From Yoonia vestfoldensis DSM 16212 (GTDB lineage: Bacteria; Pseudomonadota; Alphaproteobacteria; Rhodobacterales; Rhodobacteraceae): a DNA stretch of 64,000 nt. Location of the stretch: positions 124,001 through 188,000 of the forward strand of contig NZ_KB907974.1 in NCBI RefSeq assembly GCF_000382265.1, written 5' to 3'. This document shows, in pieces, positions 8,206 to 15,916 of the stretch. The position numbers and the translations under genes are program-made. The notes beneath the pieces are model-generated. The model was not told where the DNA came from and did no database searches. It was given only the letters and a program-made list of their open reading frames with translations. Numbering within the stretch: position 1 is the first letter of the stretch; each line of letters opens with the position of its first letter.

Positions 8206-8342
8206 TTTTCAGGGTCTTTCATGGTTTGGGTTGAACTGCGTGCCCCCTAGCATGCACGCATTGGCATGAAAAGGGCTGCATCCGCAGCGATAGATCATTT
8301 CCCCCGATTGACCCGGCCCTTGGGATCGGGCAAGGCAGCCTC

Positions 8343-10196
8343 ATGTTGAAAATCTCCGATCTGACCTATTCCGTCGAAGGCCGCACGCTGGTCGAAAACG
8401 CGACCGTGACAATTCCCACCGGCCACAAGGTCGGCCTTGTGGGCCGCAACGGGTCTGGCAAGACGACCCTGTTCCGCATCATCCGCGGCGAAATGGTGCT
8501 CGACACCGGCAGCGTCAGCATTCCCAAAGGCTGGAAGATCGGCGGCGTGTCCCAAGAGGTCCCCGGCAACGAGGTGTCGCTGATCGACACCGTGCTGCGG
8601 GCCGATCAGGAACGCGAGGCGCTTTTGGCCGAGGCTGAAACCGCCACCGACCCCGCCCGCATCGCCGAGGTGCAGACGCGGCTCGCCGATATCGACGCTT
8701 GGTCCGCCGAAGCCCGCGCCGCGACGATCCTGAAAGGTCTGGGGTTCACGCACGAAGAACAGCAGATGCCCTGTTCGGCCTTCTCTGGCGGCTGGCGGAT
8801 GCGGGTCGCCTTGGCGGCCGTGCTGTTCAGCGAACCCGATCTGCTGTTGTTGGACGAACCGACCAACTATCTCGACCTTGAAGGCGCGCTCTGGCTTGAA
8901 GCCTATCTCGTCAAATACCCCCATACCGTGCTGATCGTCAGCCACGACCGCGAGCTTTTGAACCGGTCCGTCGGCGGCATCCTGCATCTGGAAGACAAGG
9001 GGCTGATCTATTACACCGGCACCTATGACATGTTCGCCAAACAGCGCGCCGAGAAACGCGCGCTGATGGCCTCGGCCGCCAAGAAACAGGACGCCAAGCG
9101 CGCGCATCTGCAAGCCTTTGTCGACCGGTTCAAGGCCAAGGCATCGAAGGCCAAACAGGCACAATCCCGCGTCAAGATGCTCGAAAAGATGGAAACGATC
9201 CGCGCGCCCGAAGACGCCGCGCGCACCGTCTTCACCTTTCCCGAGCCCGAAGAACTGTCGCCCCCGATCATCGCGACCGAAGCCGCCGCCGTGGGCTATG
9301 GCAACCATATCGTTTTGCACGACCTGAACCTGCGCATCGATCAGGACGACCGCATCGCCTTGCTTGGCCGCAACGGCGAAGGCAAATCGACCCTGTCCAA
9401 GATGCTGTCAGGCCGCTTGGACGTTGCGCGCGGCAAGATGGTGACGTCGAACAAGCTGCGCATCGGGTTCTTTGCCCAGCATCAGGTCGACGAGCTCTAC
9501 GTTGATGAAACGCCCCTGCAGCACCTGATGCGCGAACGCGCCAGCGAAGGGCAGGCCCGCCTGCGTGCCCGTCTGGCAGGGTTCGGGCTGGGTGCTGACC
9601 AAGCCGAAACCGAGGTGGGGCGCCTGTCGGGTGGACAAAAGGCGCGATTGTCGCTGCTGCTGGCCACCCTGCCCGCCCCGCATCTGCTGATCTTGGATGA
9701 GCCGACCAACCACCTTGATATCGAAAGCCGTGAAGCGCTGGTCGAGGCACTGACCGCCTATTCGGGCGCTGTGATCCTTGTCAGCCACGACATGCATCTT
9801 TTGTCGATGGTCGCGGACCGGCTGTGGCTGGTCAAGGACGGCCATGTCACCTCTTATGACGACGATCTGGAGGCCTATCGCCGCCTGCTGCTGACGCCGG
9901 ACAAGCCGTCCGAGAAAGACAAGCCCAAGGCCAAAACCGCACCCAAACCCACGCGCGACGAAATCCTCGCCCTACGGGCCGATGTGCGCAAAAACGAAGA
10001 GCGCGTGACCAAGATCAACGATATGCGCGACAAGCTGGCCAAGAAACTGGCCGACCCCGCCCTTTATGAGGATACCAAGGCCGGAGAGCTTGCGACCTGG
10101 AACAAGAAATATGCCGAAGTCATGGACGGGCTGAACCGCGCCGAGGCGATGTGGATGGCCTCGCTTGAAAAGCTTGAAAAGGCGGAAAAAGCATGA
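8343..10196 (+). CDS. ABC-F family ATPase (YheS-like)
   Basis: Soluble ATPase with two nucleotide-binding domains and no membrane part, 617 residues. ABC-F proteins act on ribosomes. The first domain has Walker A GRNGSGKTT near residue 34, signature FSGGWRMRVALA and LLLDEPTNYLDL; the second has GRNGEGKST, LSGGQKARLSLL and LILDEPTNHLDI. The FSGGWRMR signature and a charged coiled-coil C-terminus (DEILALRADVRKNEERVTKI...) suit the YheS/Uup side of the family. Its stop overlaps the MarC start by 4 bases. A second ABC-F is encoded at 30111-31919. Confidence 0.93.
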   Translation: MLKISDLTYSVEGRTLVENATVTIPTGHKVGLVGRNGSGKTTLFRIIRGEMVLDTGSVSIPKGWKIGGVSQEVPGNEVSLIDTVLRADQEREALLAEAETATDPARIAEVQTRLADIDAWSAEARAATILKGLGFTHEEQQMPCSAFSGGWRMRVALAAVLFSEPDLLLLDEPTNYLDLEGALWLEAYLVKYPHTVLIVSHDRELLNRSVGGILHLEDKGLIYYTGTYDMFAKQRAEKRALMASAAKKQDAKRAHLQAFVDRFKAKASKAKQAQSRVKMLEKMETIRAPEDAARTVFTFPEPEELSPPIIATEAAAVGYGNHIVLHDLNLRIDQDDRIALLGRNGEGKSTLSKMLSGRLDVARGKMVTSNKLRIGFFAQHQVDELYVDETPLQHLMRERASEGQARLRARLAGFGLGADQAETEVGRLSGGQKARLSLLLATLPAPHLLILDEPTNHLDIESREALVEALTAYSGAVILVSHDMHLLSMVADRLWLVKDGHVTSYDDDLEAYRRLLLTPDKPSEKDKPKAKTAPKPTRDEILALRADVRKNEERVTKINDMRDKLAKKLADPALYEDTKAGELATWNKKYAEVMDGLNRAEAMWMASLEKLEKAEKA

Positions 10197-10822
10197 CCGA
10201 ACTGCCCGCCATCATCGCCGCCTTCACGACGATGTTCATCATTCTGGACCCGCCCGGTCTGGTGCCGGTGTTCATTGCCTTGACGCAAGGCATGACAGCG
10301 GAACATCGACGTTCCATCGCGGTGCGCGCCTGCATCGTCGCGGGCGTGCTGATGATCCTGTTTTTGTTCGTGGGCGAGGCGGTGCTGGGCTTTATCGGCA
10401 TTTCGATGGATGCATTCCGCATCGCGGGCGGGATCCTGTTGTTCCTGACCGCCCTCGACATGCTGTTCCAGCGGCGACAGGCCCGGCGTGCGGATAATGC
10501 CGCCGAAGGTCAGGCCGAACATCAGGACGACCCGTCTGTCTTTCCGCTGGCGCTGCCGCTGATCGTGGGGCCGGGGGCGATCACGACGATCATCCTGCTG
10601 GCAGGCAACGCCACATCCGCCGCCGATTTCGGCGCGATTGCGGGTGTGCTGATGGCGGTGCTGCTGATCACCTTTCTGGCCTTTCTGGTGGCCCCCACGA
10701 TCGAACGCGCCCTGGGCAAGACCGGGCTGAACATCGTGACACGCGTACTGGGCATGCTGCTCGCCGCCTTGGCGGTGCAATTCGTCCTGGATGGCCTCCG
10801 GGGCTTTGGAATCGGCGGATAA
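10193..10822 (+). CDS. MarC family integral membrane protein (UPF0056)
   Basis: Inner-membrane protein of 209 residues with about six predicted helices; the first holds the family motif FTTMFIILDPPGLVPVFIALT and the middle contains PLALPLIVGPGAITTIILL. MarC was once linked to multiple antibiotic resistance, but that is not upheld and the true function is unknown. The start overlaps the ABC-F stop (ATGA), so the two are probably translationally coupled. Residues about 97-118 form a charged cytoplasmic loop (RRQARRADNAAEGQAEHQ). Confidence 0.9.
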   Translation: MTELPAIIAAFTTMFIILDPPGLVPVFIALTQGMTAEHRRSIAVRACIVAGVLMILFLFVGEAVLGFIGISMDAFRIAGGILLFLTALDMLFQRRQARRADNAAEGQAEHQDDPSVFPLALPLIVGPGAITTIILLAGNATSAADFGAIAGVLMAVLLITFLAFLVAPTIERALGKTGLNIVTRVLGMLLAALAVQFVLDGLRGFGIGG

Positions 10823-10839
10823 GCGCTATATAAAGCGGT

Positions 10840-11418
10840 ATGACCACTGACCAGATCATGCAACTGACCTATCTCGTGCTGCTCGGGGCCGCCATCGGCG
10901 GATCGGCTATCGTCGCGGGGCGCAACAATCTGGGCAAGATGGCGCAACAGGCCGCCATCTGGGCACTGATCTTTGTCGGTGTGATCGGGGCCTACGGGCT
11001 GTGGGGGGATATCAGCCAGACCGTCAATCCGCGCCAGACGGCGATGGCCGATGGCAGCATCGCGATGCCGCGGGGACAGGGCGGGCATTACTTTGTGGAC
11101 ATCGCCGTAAACGATACGCCTGTCCGCTTCGTGGTGGATACCGGTGCCAGCCATGTCGTCCTGTCCGAGCGTGACGCGCAGCGTGTCGGTATCGACCTTG
11201 AAAGCCTGACCTATTCCGGCCTTGCGGCCACCGCCAACGGCATGGTGCGCACGGCCCCCGTCACGCTGGACCGCATGACGCTGGGCGGGATCACCGACGG
11301 CCCCGTGCAAGCTGTCGTCAACGGCGGCGAGATGGAGGAAAGTCTGCTTGGCATGTCCTATCTTGGCCTTTACACGCGGATCGAGATTGCGAATGACACG
11401 ATGGTGCTGACACGATGA
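10840..11418 (+). CDS. TIGR02281-type retropepsin-like aspartic protease, membrane anchored
   Basis: Single-domain aspartic protease of 192 residues. The catalytic motif is VDTGASHVVLS near residue 101. Two hydrophobic segments lie ahead of it (about residues 8-26 and 38-54), so the protease domain probably faces the periplasm. A single DTG motif means the active form should be a dimer, as in retropepsins. Clan members without a known substrate are common in alphaproteobacteria. It ends by overlapping a 30-residue lipoprotein gene (ATGA). Confidence 0.88.
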   Translation: MTTDQIMQLTYLVLLGAAIGGSAIVAGRNNLGKMAQQAAIWALIFVGVIGAYGLWGDISQTVNPRQTAMADGSIAMPRGQGGHYFVDIAVNDTPVRFVVDTGASHVVLSERDAQRVGIDLESLTYSGLAATANGMVRTAPVTLDRMTLGGITDGPVQAVVNGGEMEESLLGMSYLGLYTRIEIANDTMVLTR

Positions 11419-11507
11419 TCCGCGCGCTGATCCTGATCCTGCTGCTGGCCGCCTGTACTCCCGCGCCACAGCTGCCCACCGATTTCGATTCGAGCTTTCC
11501 GTTTTAA
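11415..11507 (+). CDS. Small 30-residue lipoprotein
   Basis: A very short gene that overlaps the protease stop by 4 bases. It encodes MIRALILILLLAAC followed by TPAPQLPTDFDSSFPF. The hydrophobic leader ending in LAAC is a clear lipobox, so Cys14 would be lipidated and the mature peptide only 17 residues. The ATGA overlap and typical codon choice argue for a real gene. Function is unknown; coupling to the protease suggests a shared envelope location. No named family is recognised. Confidence 0.7.
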   Translation: MIRALILILLLAACTPAPQLPTDFDSSFPF

Positions 11508-11516
11508 AGACTTTCA

Positions 11517-11550
11517 GGCCTCCGGCGGGGATATTTGCGCTCGGAAGATG
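11517..11550 (+). repeat. Dispersed repeat copy A (type 1)
   Basis: GGCCTCCGGCGGGGATATTT followed by GCGCTCGGAAGATG, starting 9 bases after the small lipoprotein stop. Sense orientation with the upstream gene. Confidence 0.8.
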
Positions 11551-11562
11551 GGAAAAGACCCC

Positions 11563-11591
11563 GTCTTCTTATTTCCAGAAGCACTCCGGGG
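11563..11591 (-). repeat. Dispersed repeat copy I (type 2, diverged, reverse)
   Basis: The minus strand reads CCCCGGAGTGCTTCTGG then AAATAAGAAGAC, sharing the GGAAATAAGAAG end with copies G and H. It lies 12 bases from copy A in the opposite orientation, in a convergent gap. Confidence 0.5.
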
Positions 11592-11625
11592 TGAGCCCCG
11601 GTCAGGGGCGAGGGGCAGCGCCCCT
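11586..11625. terminator. Two hairpins in the convergent gap before holC
   Basis: CCGGGG-TGAG-CCCCGG (11586-11601) and AGGGGC-AGC-GCCCCT (11611-11625) lie between the plus-strand lipoprotein gene and the end of holC. Both are GC-rich without long T-runs and could serve both directions. Confidence 0.55.
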
Positions 11626-11627
11626 GT

Positions 11628-12095
11628 TCAGGCTCCGCCGCGCGCGTCACGTTCCGCCTTCTTGACCCAGCGCCCGTCCTCCTGCGCCCAATATTGCGCG
11701 GCGATGCCTGCGTCCGTCAGGCTTTTCCACTGTACGCGCGCCTGCGCCTTGGCGCTGTCGGCGCTGTCGAACAGGATGCAGGCGCGGGCAAGAAGCGATG
11801 CCTCCTCGGCAGTCACCGCAGCCCCCCCCACGGCCATCACGCAGGCGAAACCGTCCGCAGGCACATCGCCCAGCAGGATCGGCTGGTCGGCATCATGCGG
11901 GCCGCCCGCCATCCCGTGCGGCAGGAAAGCATCGACGGGTCCGTGCCAAAGCGCGTCATCCAGCCGCGCCAACAAGGCCGGATCGGAGCCGCGCACCAGC
12001 ACCCGCCAACCCTGTCCACGCGCCTTGTCCAAGAGCATGGGCAAGGTCGTCTCGAGCGGGGCGCCCTGCAATTCGTAAAAGAAAACCGCGCCCAT
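11628..12095 (-). CDS. holC: DNA polymerase III chi subunit
   Basis: Subunit of the polymerase III clamp-loader assembly; chi binds SSB and psi. It has 155 residues. The N-terminal AVFFYELQGAPLETTLPMLLDKARGQGWRVLVR and the later DADQPILLGD and ILFDSAD motifs are typical of HolC. Its ATG directly follows the pepA TAG stop, the usual pepA-holC pairing in alphaproteobacteria. The C-terminus WAQEDGRWVKKAERDA is a common chi ending. Confidence 0.93.
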   Translation of the reverse strand: MGAVFFYELQGAPLETTLPMLLDKARGQGWRVLVRGSDPALLARLDDALWHGPVDAFLPHGMAGGPHDADQPILLGDVPADGFACVMAVGGAAVTAEEASLLARACILFDSADSAKAQARVQWKSLTDAGIAAQYWAQEDGRWVKKAERDARGGA

Positions 12096-13565
12096 CTACC
12101 CCTCGTAATTGTCGGCGATCAGTCGGTTCAGAGCCATGACGCCCCAGCCGGTCGCACCCGCCGGGGCCAGGCCGGTTTCGCCGTCGACATGCGCCACACC
12201 CGCGATGTCGAGATGACACCACGGCACGTCGTCCTTGACGAAACGTTGCAGGAATTGCGCAGCCGTGATCGACCCCGCGGTCCGGCCCCCCGTGTTCTTG
12301 ATGTCGGCGATCTTCGACTTGATCAGCGCGTCATAGGGTTTGCCAAGCGGCATCCGCCACGCGCCTTCGCCTTCGGCTTGCGCCGCCTTGAGAAACTGGC
12401 CGCACAGCGCGTCATCGTTCGAGAACAGCCCCGCATTCTCGTGGCCCAAGGCGATCAGGATCGCCCCGGTCAGCGTCGCCAGATCGATCATGCCGCAGGG
12501 TTTGAACCGTTCCTGCGTGTACCAGAGCACATCGGCCAGCACCATCCGCCCTTCGGCATCGGTGCTGATGATCTCGACGGTGTCGCCCTTCATCGACCGC
12601 AGCACATCACCCGGGCGCGAGGCGGAGCCGGACGGCATGTTTTCCACCAATCCCACGACGCCGACGACATTGGCCTTGGCCTTGCGCAGCGCCAGCGCAC
12701 GCATCACGCCTGCAACGACACCCGCGCCGCCCATGTCCATCGTCATCTTTTCCATTCCAGCGGCGGGTTTGATGCTGATCCCGCCGGTATCGAACACCAC
12801 GCCTTTGCCCACCAGCGCAAACGGCGCGTCGCCCGTCTTGCCCCCGTTCCACGACATCACGACGACCTTGGACGGGCTGTCCGACCCCTGCCCCACCGCA
12901 AGAAGCGTGCGCATCCCCAGTTTGGCGAGTTCCGATTCCTCCAGAATCTCGACATCGAGACCAAGATCCTGCATCGCTGCCAGCCGTGCGGCAAAATCAT
13001 CGGTCGTCAACACGTTGGCGGGTTCGTTGGTCAGATCGCGGGTGAAAAACACGCCTTCGGCGACCGCGGCCATCGGGGCGGCAGCCTTGGCCACGGTTTC
13101 AGGATCGGCGACCATGAAGCCGACTTTGCCGGGGGCGGGTTTTTCGCCGGTCTTGTGCGTGTCGAAATGATAGCCGCGCAGCGCCAGCCCGAGCGCGATA
13201 TCCGCCGCGCGCGGCGACGTGCCCGCCAGCACCAGCAAGTCATGCCCATTTTGCGCCTTCGCCAATTGCGCGCCGGCCTTGCGCGCCTCGGCGACTGACG
13301 GACGGCGTCCCAGTTTGACCACGCAGACAGCGTCGGCCGCCAGCCCGGCCGGATAGCCGATCGTCATCAGATCGCCGACGGACATCCTTTCGAATGCATC
13401 GGTGGCCACCAGCCGTTCCACCGCCTTGCGGCTGAGGCTGTTCAGCTTGCGCCCGGCGGCATCCATCCGCCCATCCATGTCGACGAAGACGGCGATCTTG
13501 CCGGTGGTCACGGCGATCTGGTCGAGGTCGGTGTCGATAAAGCGTATTTCTGCGGGGGTCGGCAT
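12096..13565 (-). CDS. pepA: Leucyl aminopeptidase (M17)
   Basis: Cytosolic M17 metallo-aminopeptidase of 489 residues, removing N-terminal residues during peptide turnover; PepA also binds DNA in some species. The M17 signature is visible as ISTDAEGRMVLADVLWY, and metal or active-site segments include LVGKGVVFDTGGISIKP and DMGGAGVVAGVMRA. The N-terminal 170 residues form the diverged macro-like domain. It precedes holC with no gap and is divergent from lptF. The 129-base gap (13566-13694) should contain both promoters, which I cannot place with confidence. Confidence 0.96.
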   Translation of the reverse strand: MPTPAEIRFIDTDLDQIAVTTGKIAVFVDMDGRMDAAGRKLNSLSRKAVERLVATDAFERMSVGDLMTIGYPAGLAADAVCVVKLGRRPSVAEARKAGAQLAKAQNGHDLLVLAGTSPRAADIALGLALRGYHFDTHKTGEKPAPGKVGFMVADPETVAKAAAPMAAVAEGVFFTRDLTNEPANVLTTDDFAARLAAMQDLGLDVEILEESELAKLGMRTLLAVGQGSDSPSKVVVMSWNGGKTGDAPFALVGKGVVFDTGGISIKPAAGMEKMTMDMGGAGVVAGVMRALALRKAKANVVGVVGLVENMPSGSASRPGDVLRSMKGDTVEIISTDAEGRMVLADVLWYTQERFKPCGMIDLATLTGAILIALGHENAGLFSNDDALCGQFLKAAQAEGEGAWRMPLGKPYDALIKSKIADIKNTGGRTAGSITAAQFLQRFVKDDVPWCHLDIAGVAHVDGETGLAPAGATGWGVMALNRLIADNYEG

Positions 13566-13694
13566 GGCGTCTCCTGTCAGTCATCGAATGTTAGGCGATA
13601 CGTAGCCCGCGCATCCGACAATGACCAGTTAGCTGTTCAATCCGGTTCCGCCTTAGGCTAGTTTGCCGCAACGGCGGCGCAAAGGACCAACCAC

Positions 13695-14825
13695 TTGGCA
13701 CGAATTGACAGATATATGCTGTCGCAGCTCATGGCGCTGTTCGGCTTTTTCAGTCTGGTGCTCGTGCTGGTCTACTGGATCAACCGCGCGGTCGTGCTGT
13801 TCGACCAGCTGATTGCGGATGGCCAGTCGGCGGGCGTGTTTCTGGAATTCACCGCCTTGACCCTGCCTGCGGTGATCCGGCTGGCGCTGCCGCTGGCGGC
13901 CTTTGCGGCGGCGGTCTATGTCACCAACCGGATGACCACAGACAGCGAACTGGTCGTGATGCAGGCGACAGGGTATTCGCTGTTCCGGCTGGCGCGGCCG
14001 GTGCTGTATTTCGGGCTGATCGTCGCGGTGCTGATGTCTTTGCTCATGCATGTGCTGGTGCCGATGAGCTCGGCGCAACTGGCCCTGCGCCAGTCAGAGA
14101 TCGCGCGCAACGTCACGGCCCGCCTGTTGACGCCCGGCACCTTCATCGAGCCGATTTCCGGCGTCACCTTCTATATCCGCGACGTCACACCCGGGGGCGA
14201 GCTGTACGACATCTTCCTGTCGGACACCCGCAGCCCAGAGGATCAGGTCACCTATACCGCGTCGCGCGCGTTTCTGGTGCGTGACGGCGACGAAACCCAG
14301 CTTGTGATGATCGACGGCATGGTGCAGACGTTGCGCCTGTCCGACCAGCGGCTGTTCACCACGCAGTTTGCCGATTTTTCGTATAATATCGGGGAATTGA
14401 TCCCTGCGACCGGACCCGGCGGGCGGCGCGCATCACATCTGTCAACCTGGGCGCTCTTGCATCCGACACCGGAACTGGTCGCCGAAACCGGCACATCCGC
14501 CGCCCGCATGATCGCGGACGGGCATGACAGGTTCAGCCAATCCTTGCTGGGAACGGTCGCCGCGCTGATCGGCTTTGCGACGCTGATGGTGGGCAGCTAC
14601 AGCCGCTTTGGCGTCTGGCGGCAGATCGTGGTGGCAATTGCCCTGATCGTCGTCGTCAAGGCGCTGGAGACCGCAGGGCTCAACGCGGCACGGGCCGATG
14701 CACGGCTCTGGTTCCTGACCTATCTGCCGGGGATCGGCGGGCTTGCCATCGTGTGGTTCCTGCTGGTCTGGGCCGGTCGGCCCTATCTGTTCAAACGCCG
14801 CATCAGCGCCGAGGCACCGGCATGA
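13695..14825 (+). CDS. lptF: LPS export ABC transporter permease LptF
   Basis: Inner-membrane permease of the LptB2FG extractor that moves lipopolysaccharide to the outer membrane. 376 residues, with three N-terminal helices, a periplasmic beta-jellyroll (about residues 125-255) and three C-terminal helices, the normal YjgP/YjgQ layout. The start is TTG at 13695, preceded by AAAGGA (13681-13686) at good spacing; the protein begins (M)ARIDRYMLSQLMALFGFF, the right place for the family. A weak start codon may tune the LptF amount. It overlaps lptG by 4 bases and heads the lptF-lptG-lptD-surA-pdxA-rsmA operon. Confidence 0.94.
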   Translation: MARIDRYMLSQLMALFGFFSLVLVLVYWINRAVVLFDQLIADGQSAGVFLEFTALTLPAVIRLALPLAAFAAAVYVTNRMTTDSELVVMQATGYSLFRLARPVLYFGLIVAVLMSLLMHVLVPMSSAQLALRQSEIARNVTARLLTPGTFIEPISGVTFYIRDVTPGGELYDIFLSDTRSPEDQVTYTASRAFLVRDGDETQLVMIDGMVQTLRLSDQRLFTTQFADFSYNIGELIPATGPGGRRASHLSTWALLHPTPELVAETGTSAARMIADGHDRFSQSLLGTVAALIGFATLMVGSYSRFGVWRQIVVAIALIVVVKALETAGLNAARADARLWFLTYLPGIGGLAIVWFLLVWAGRPYLFKRRISAEAPA

Positions 14826-15916
14826 TCCTGCACCGCTATTTCGCCCGGCGTTTCCTGATGACCTTTCTGGGGGTGCTGACAATCTTTTTGCTGATCATGG
14901 TATTTCTGGATCTGGTCGAGCAATTGCGCCGCTATGCGACAGCCGAGGCCCGGTTCCGCGATCTTTTCGCGCTGACCCTGCTGAACATTCCGCAAGCCAT
15001 CTACGAGATTTTGCCGCTGATCATGATCCTTGCGGCCATCGCGCTGTTTCTGGGGCTGGCGCGGTCCTCCGAACTTGTCGTCACCCGCGCCGCGGGGCGG
15101 TCGGCGCTGCGTGCGCTTTCCGCGCCGCTGGCGGTGGCCCTGCTGATCGGACTCCTCGCTGTAGCGATTCTGAACCCGATCGTGGCGGCGACATCCAAGG
15201 AATACGAGGCCCGTGGCGGCGCGCTGCGCGGCAATGCGTCGGTCTTGTCGATCGGGTCGTCGGGGCTGTGGCTGCGGCAAGGATCGCTTGAAGGCCAGAC
15301 TGTGATCCGCGCCGCGGGGGCCAATCTGGACGGAACGGTCCTGACGGATGTGACCTTCATGACATTTGCACCCGGCGGTGAGCCGGCGCGCCGCGTCAAT
15401 GCCGCATCGGCGGTGTTGACGGATGGCGCATGGGTGCTGACGGATGCCAAATCCTGGACCTTCGGCACGGCTGTCATTCCAGAGGCGGGCGCGATCCAAA
15501 CTGCTGCCCTGCGGATTCCATCGACCCTGACACCTGACGAGATTCGCGACAGTTTCGGCACACCGTCATCCATCCCGATCTGGGAATTGCCCGCTTTCAT
15601 CGCGCGGCTGCAGGCGGCGGGGTTTTCCGCGCAGCGCCATCTGGTCTGGCTGCACAGCGAGATCGCGCAGCCGTTTTTCCTGATGGCCATGGTGATGATC
15701 GGTGCCAGTTTCACGATCCGACATCAGCGCGGCGGGCGCACAGGCCTGATGGTGATGACCGCCATCATTCTGGCCTTTGTGATCTATTTCATCCGGAACT
15801 TCGCGCAGGTTCTGGGCGAGAACGGGCAATTGCCCGCCGCCCTTGCCGCCTGGGCACCGCCACTGGCGGCGATCGCGCTGTCCTTGGGCATCCTGCTGCA
15901 CAACGAGGACGGCTGA
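14822..15916 (+). CDS. lptG: LPS export ABC transporter permease LptG
   Basis: Partner permease of LptF, 364 residues. ATG 14822 lies in the ATGA overlap with lptF and gives MILHRYFARRFLMTFLGVLTIFLLIMVFLDLVEQLRR, a typical LptG start; the longer in-frame GTG start at 14753 is not used. Layout is three helices, a periplasmic domain of about residues 120-260, and three helices ending SLGILLHNEDG. The cytoplasmic loop with SSELVVTRAAGRS contacts LptB. Its TGA shares one base with the lptD ATG. Confidence 0.94.
   Translation: MILHRYFARRFLMTFLGVLTIFLLIMVFLDLVEQLRRYATAEARFRDLFALTLLNIPQAIYEILPLIMILAAIALFLGLARSSELVVTRAAGRSALRALSAPLAVALLIGLLAVAILNPIVAATSKEYEARGGALRGNASVLSIGSSGLWLRQGSLEGQTVIRAAGANLDGTVLTDVTFMTFAPGGEPARRVNAASAVLTDGAWVLTDAKSWTFGTAVIPEAGAIQTAALRIPSTLTPDEIRDSFGTPSSIPIWELPAFIARLQAAGFSAQRHLVWLHSEIAQPFFLMAMVMIGASFTIRHQRGGRTGLMVMTAIILAFVIYFIRNFAQVLGENGQLPAALAAWAPPLAAIALSLGILLHNEDG

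Noticed and set aside
11694..13298. 534-codon plus-strand frame
   Set aside because: Antisense to pepA and holC, both identified by motifs.
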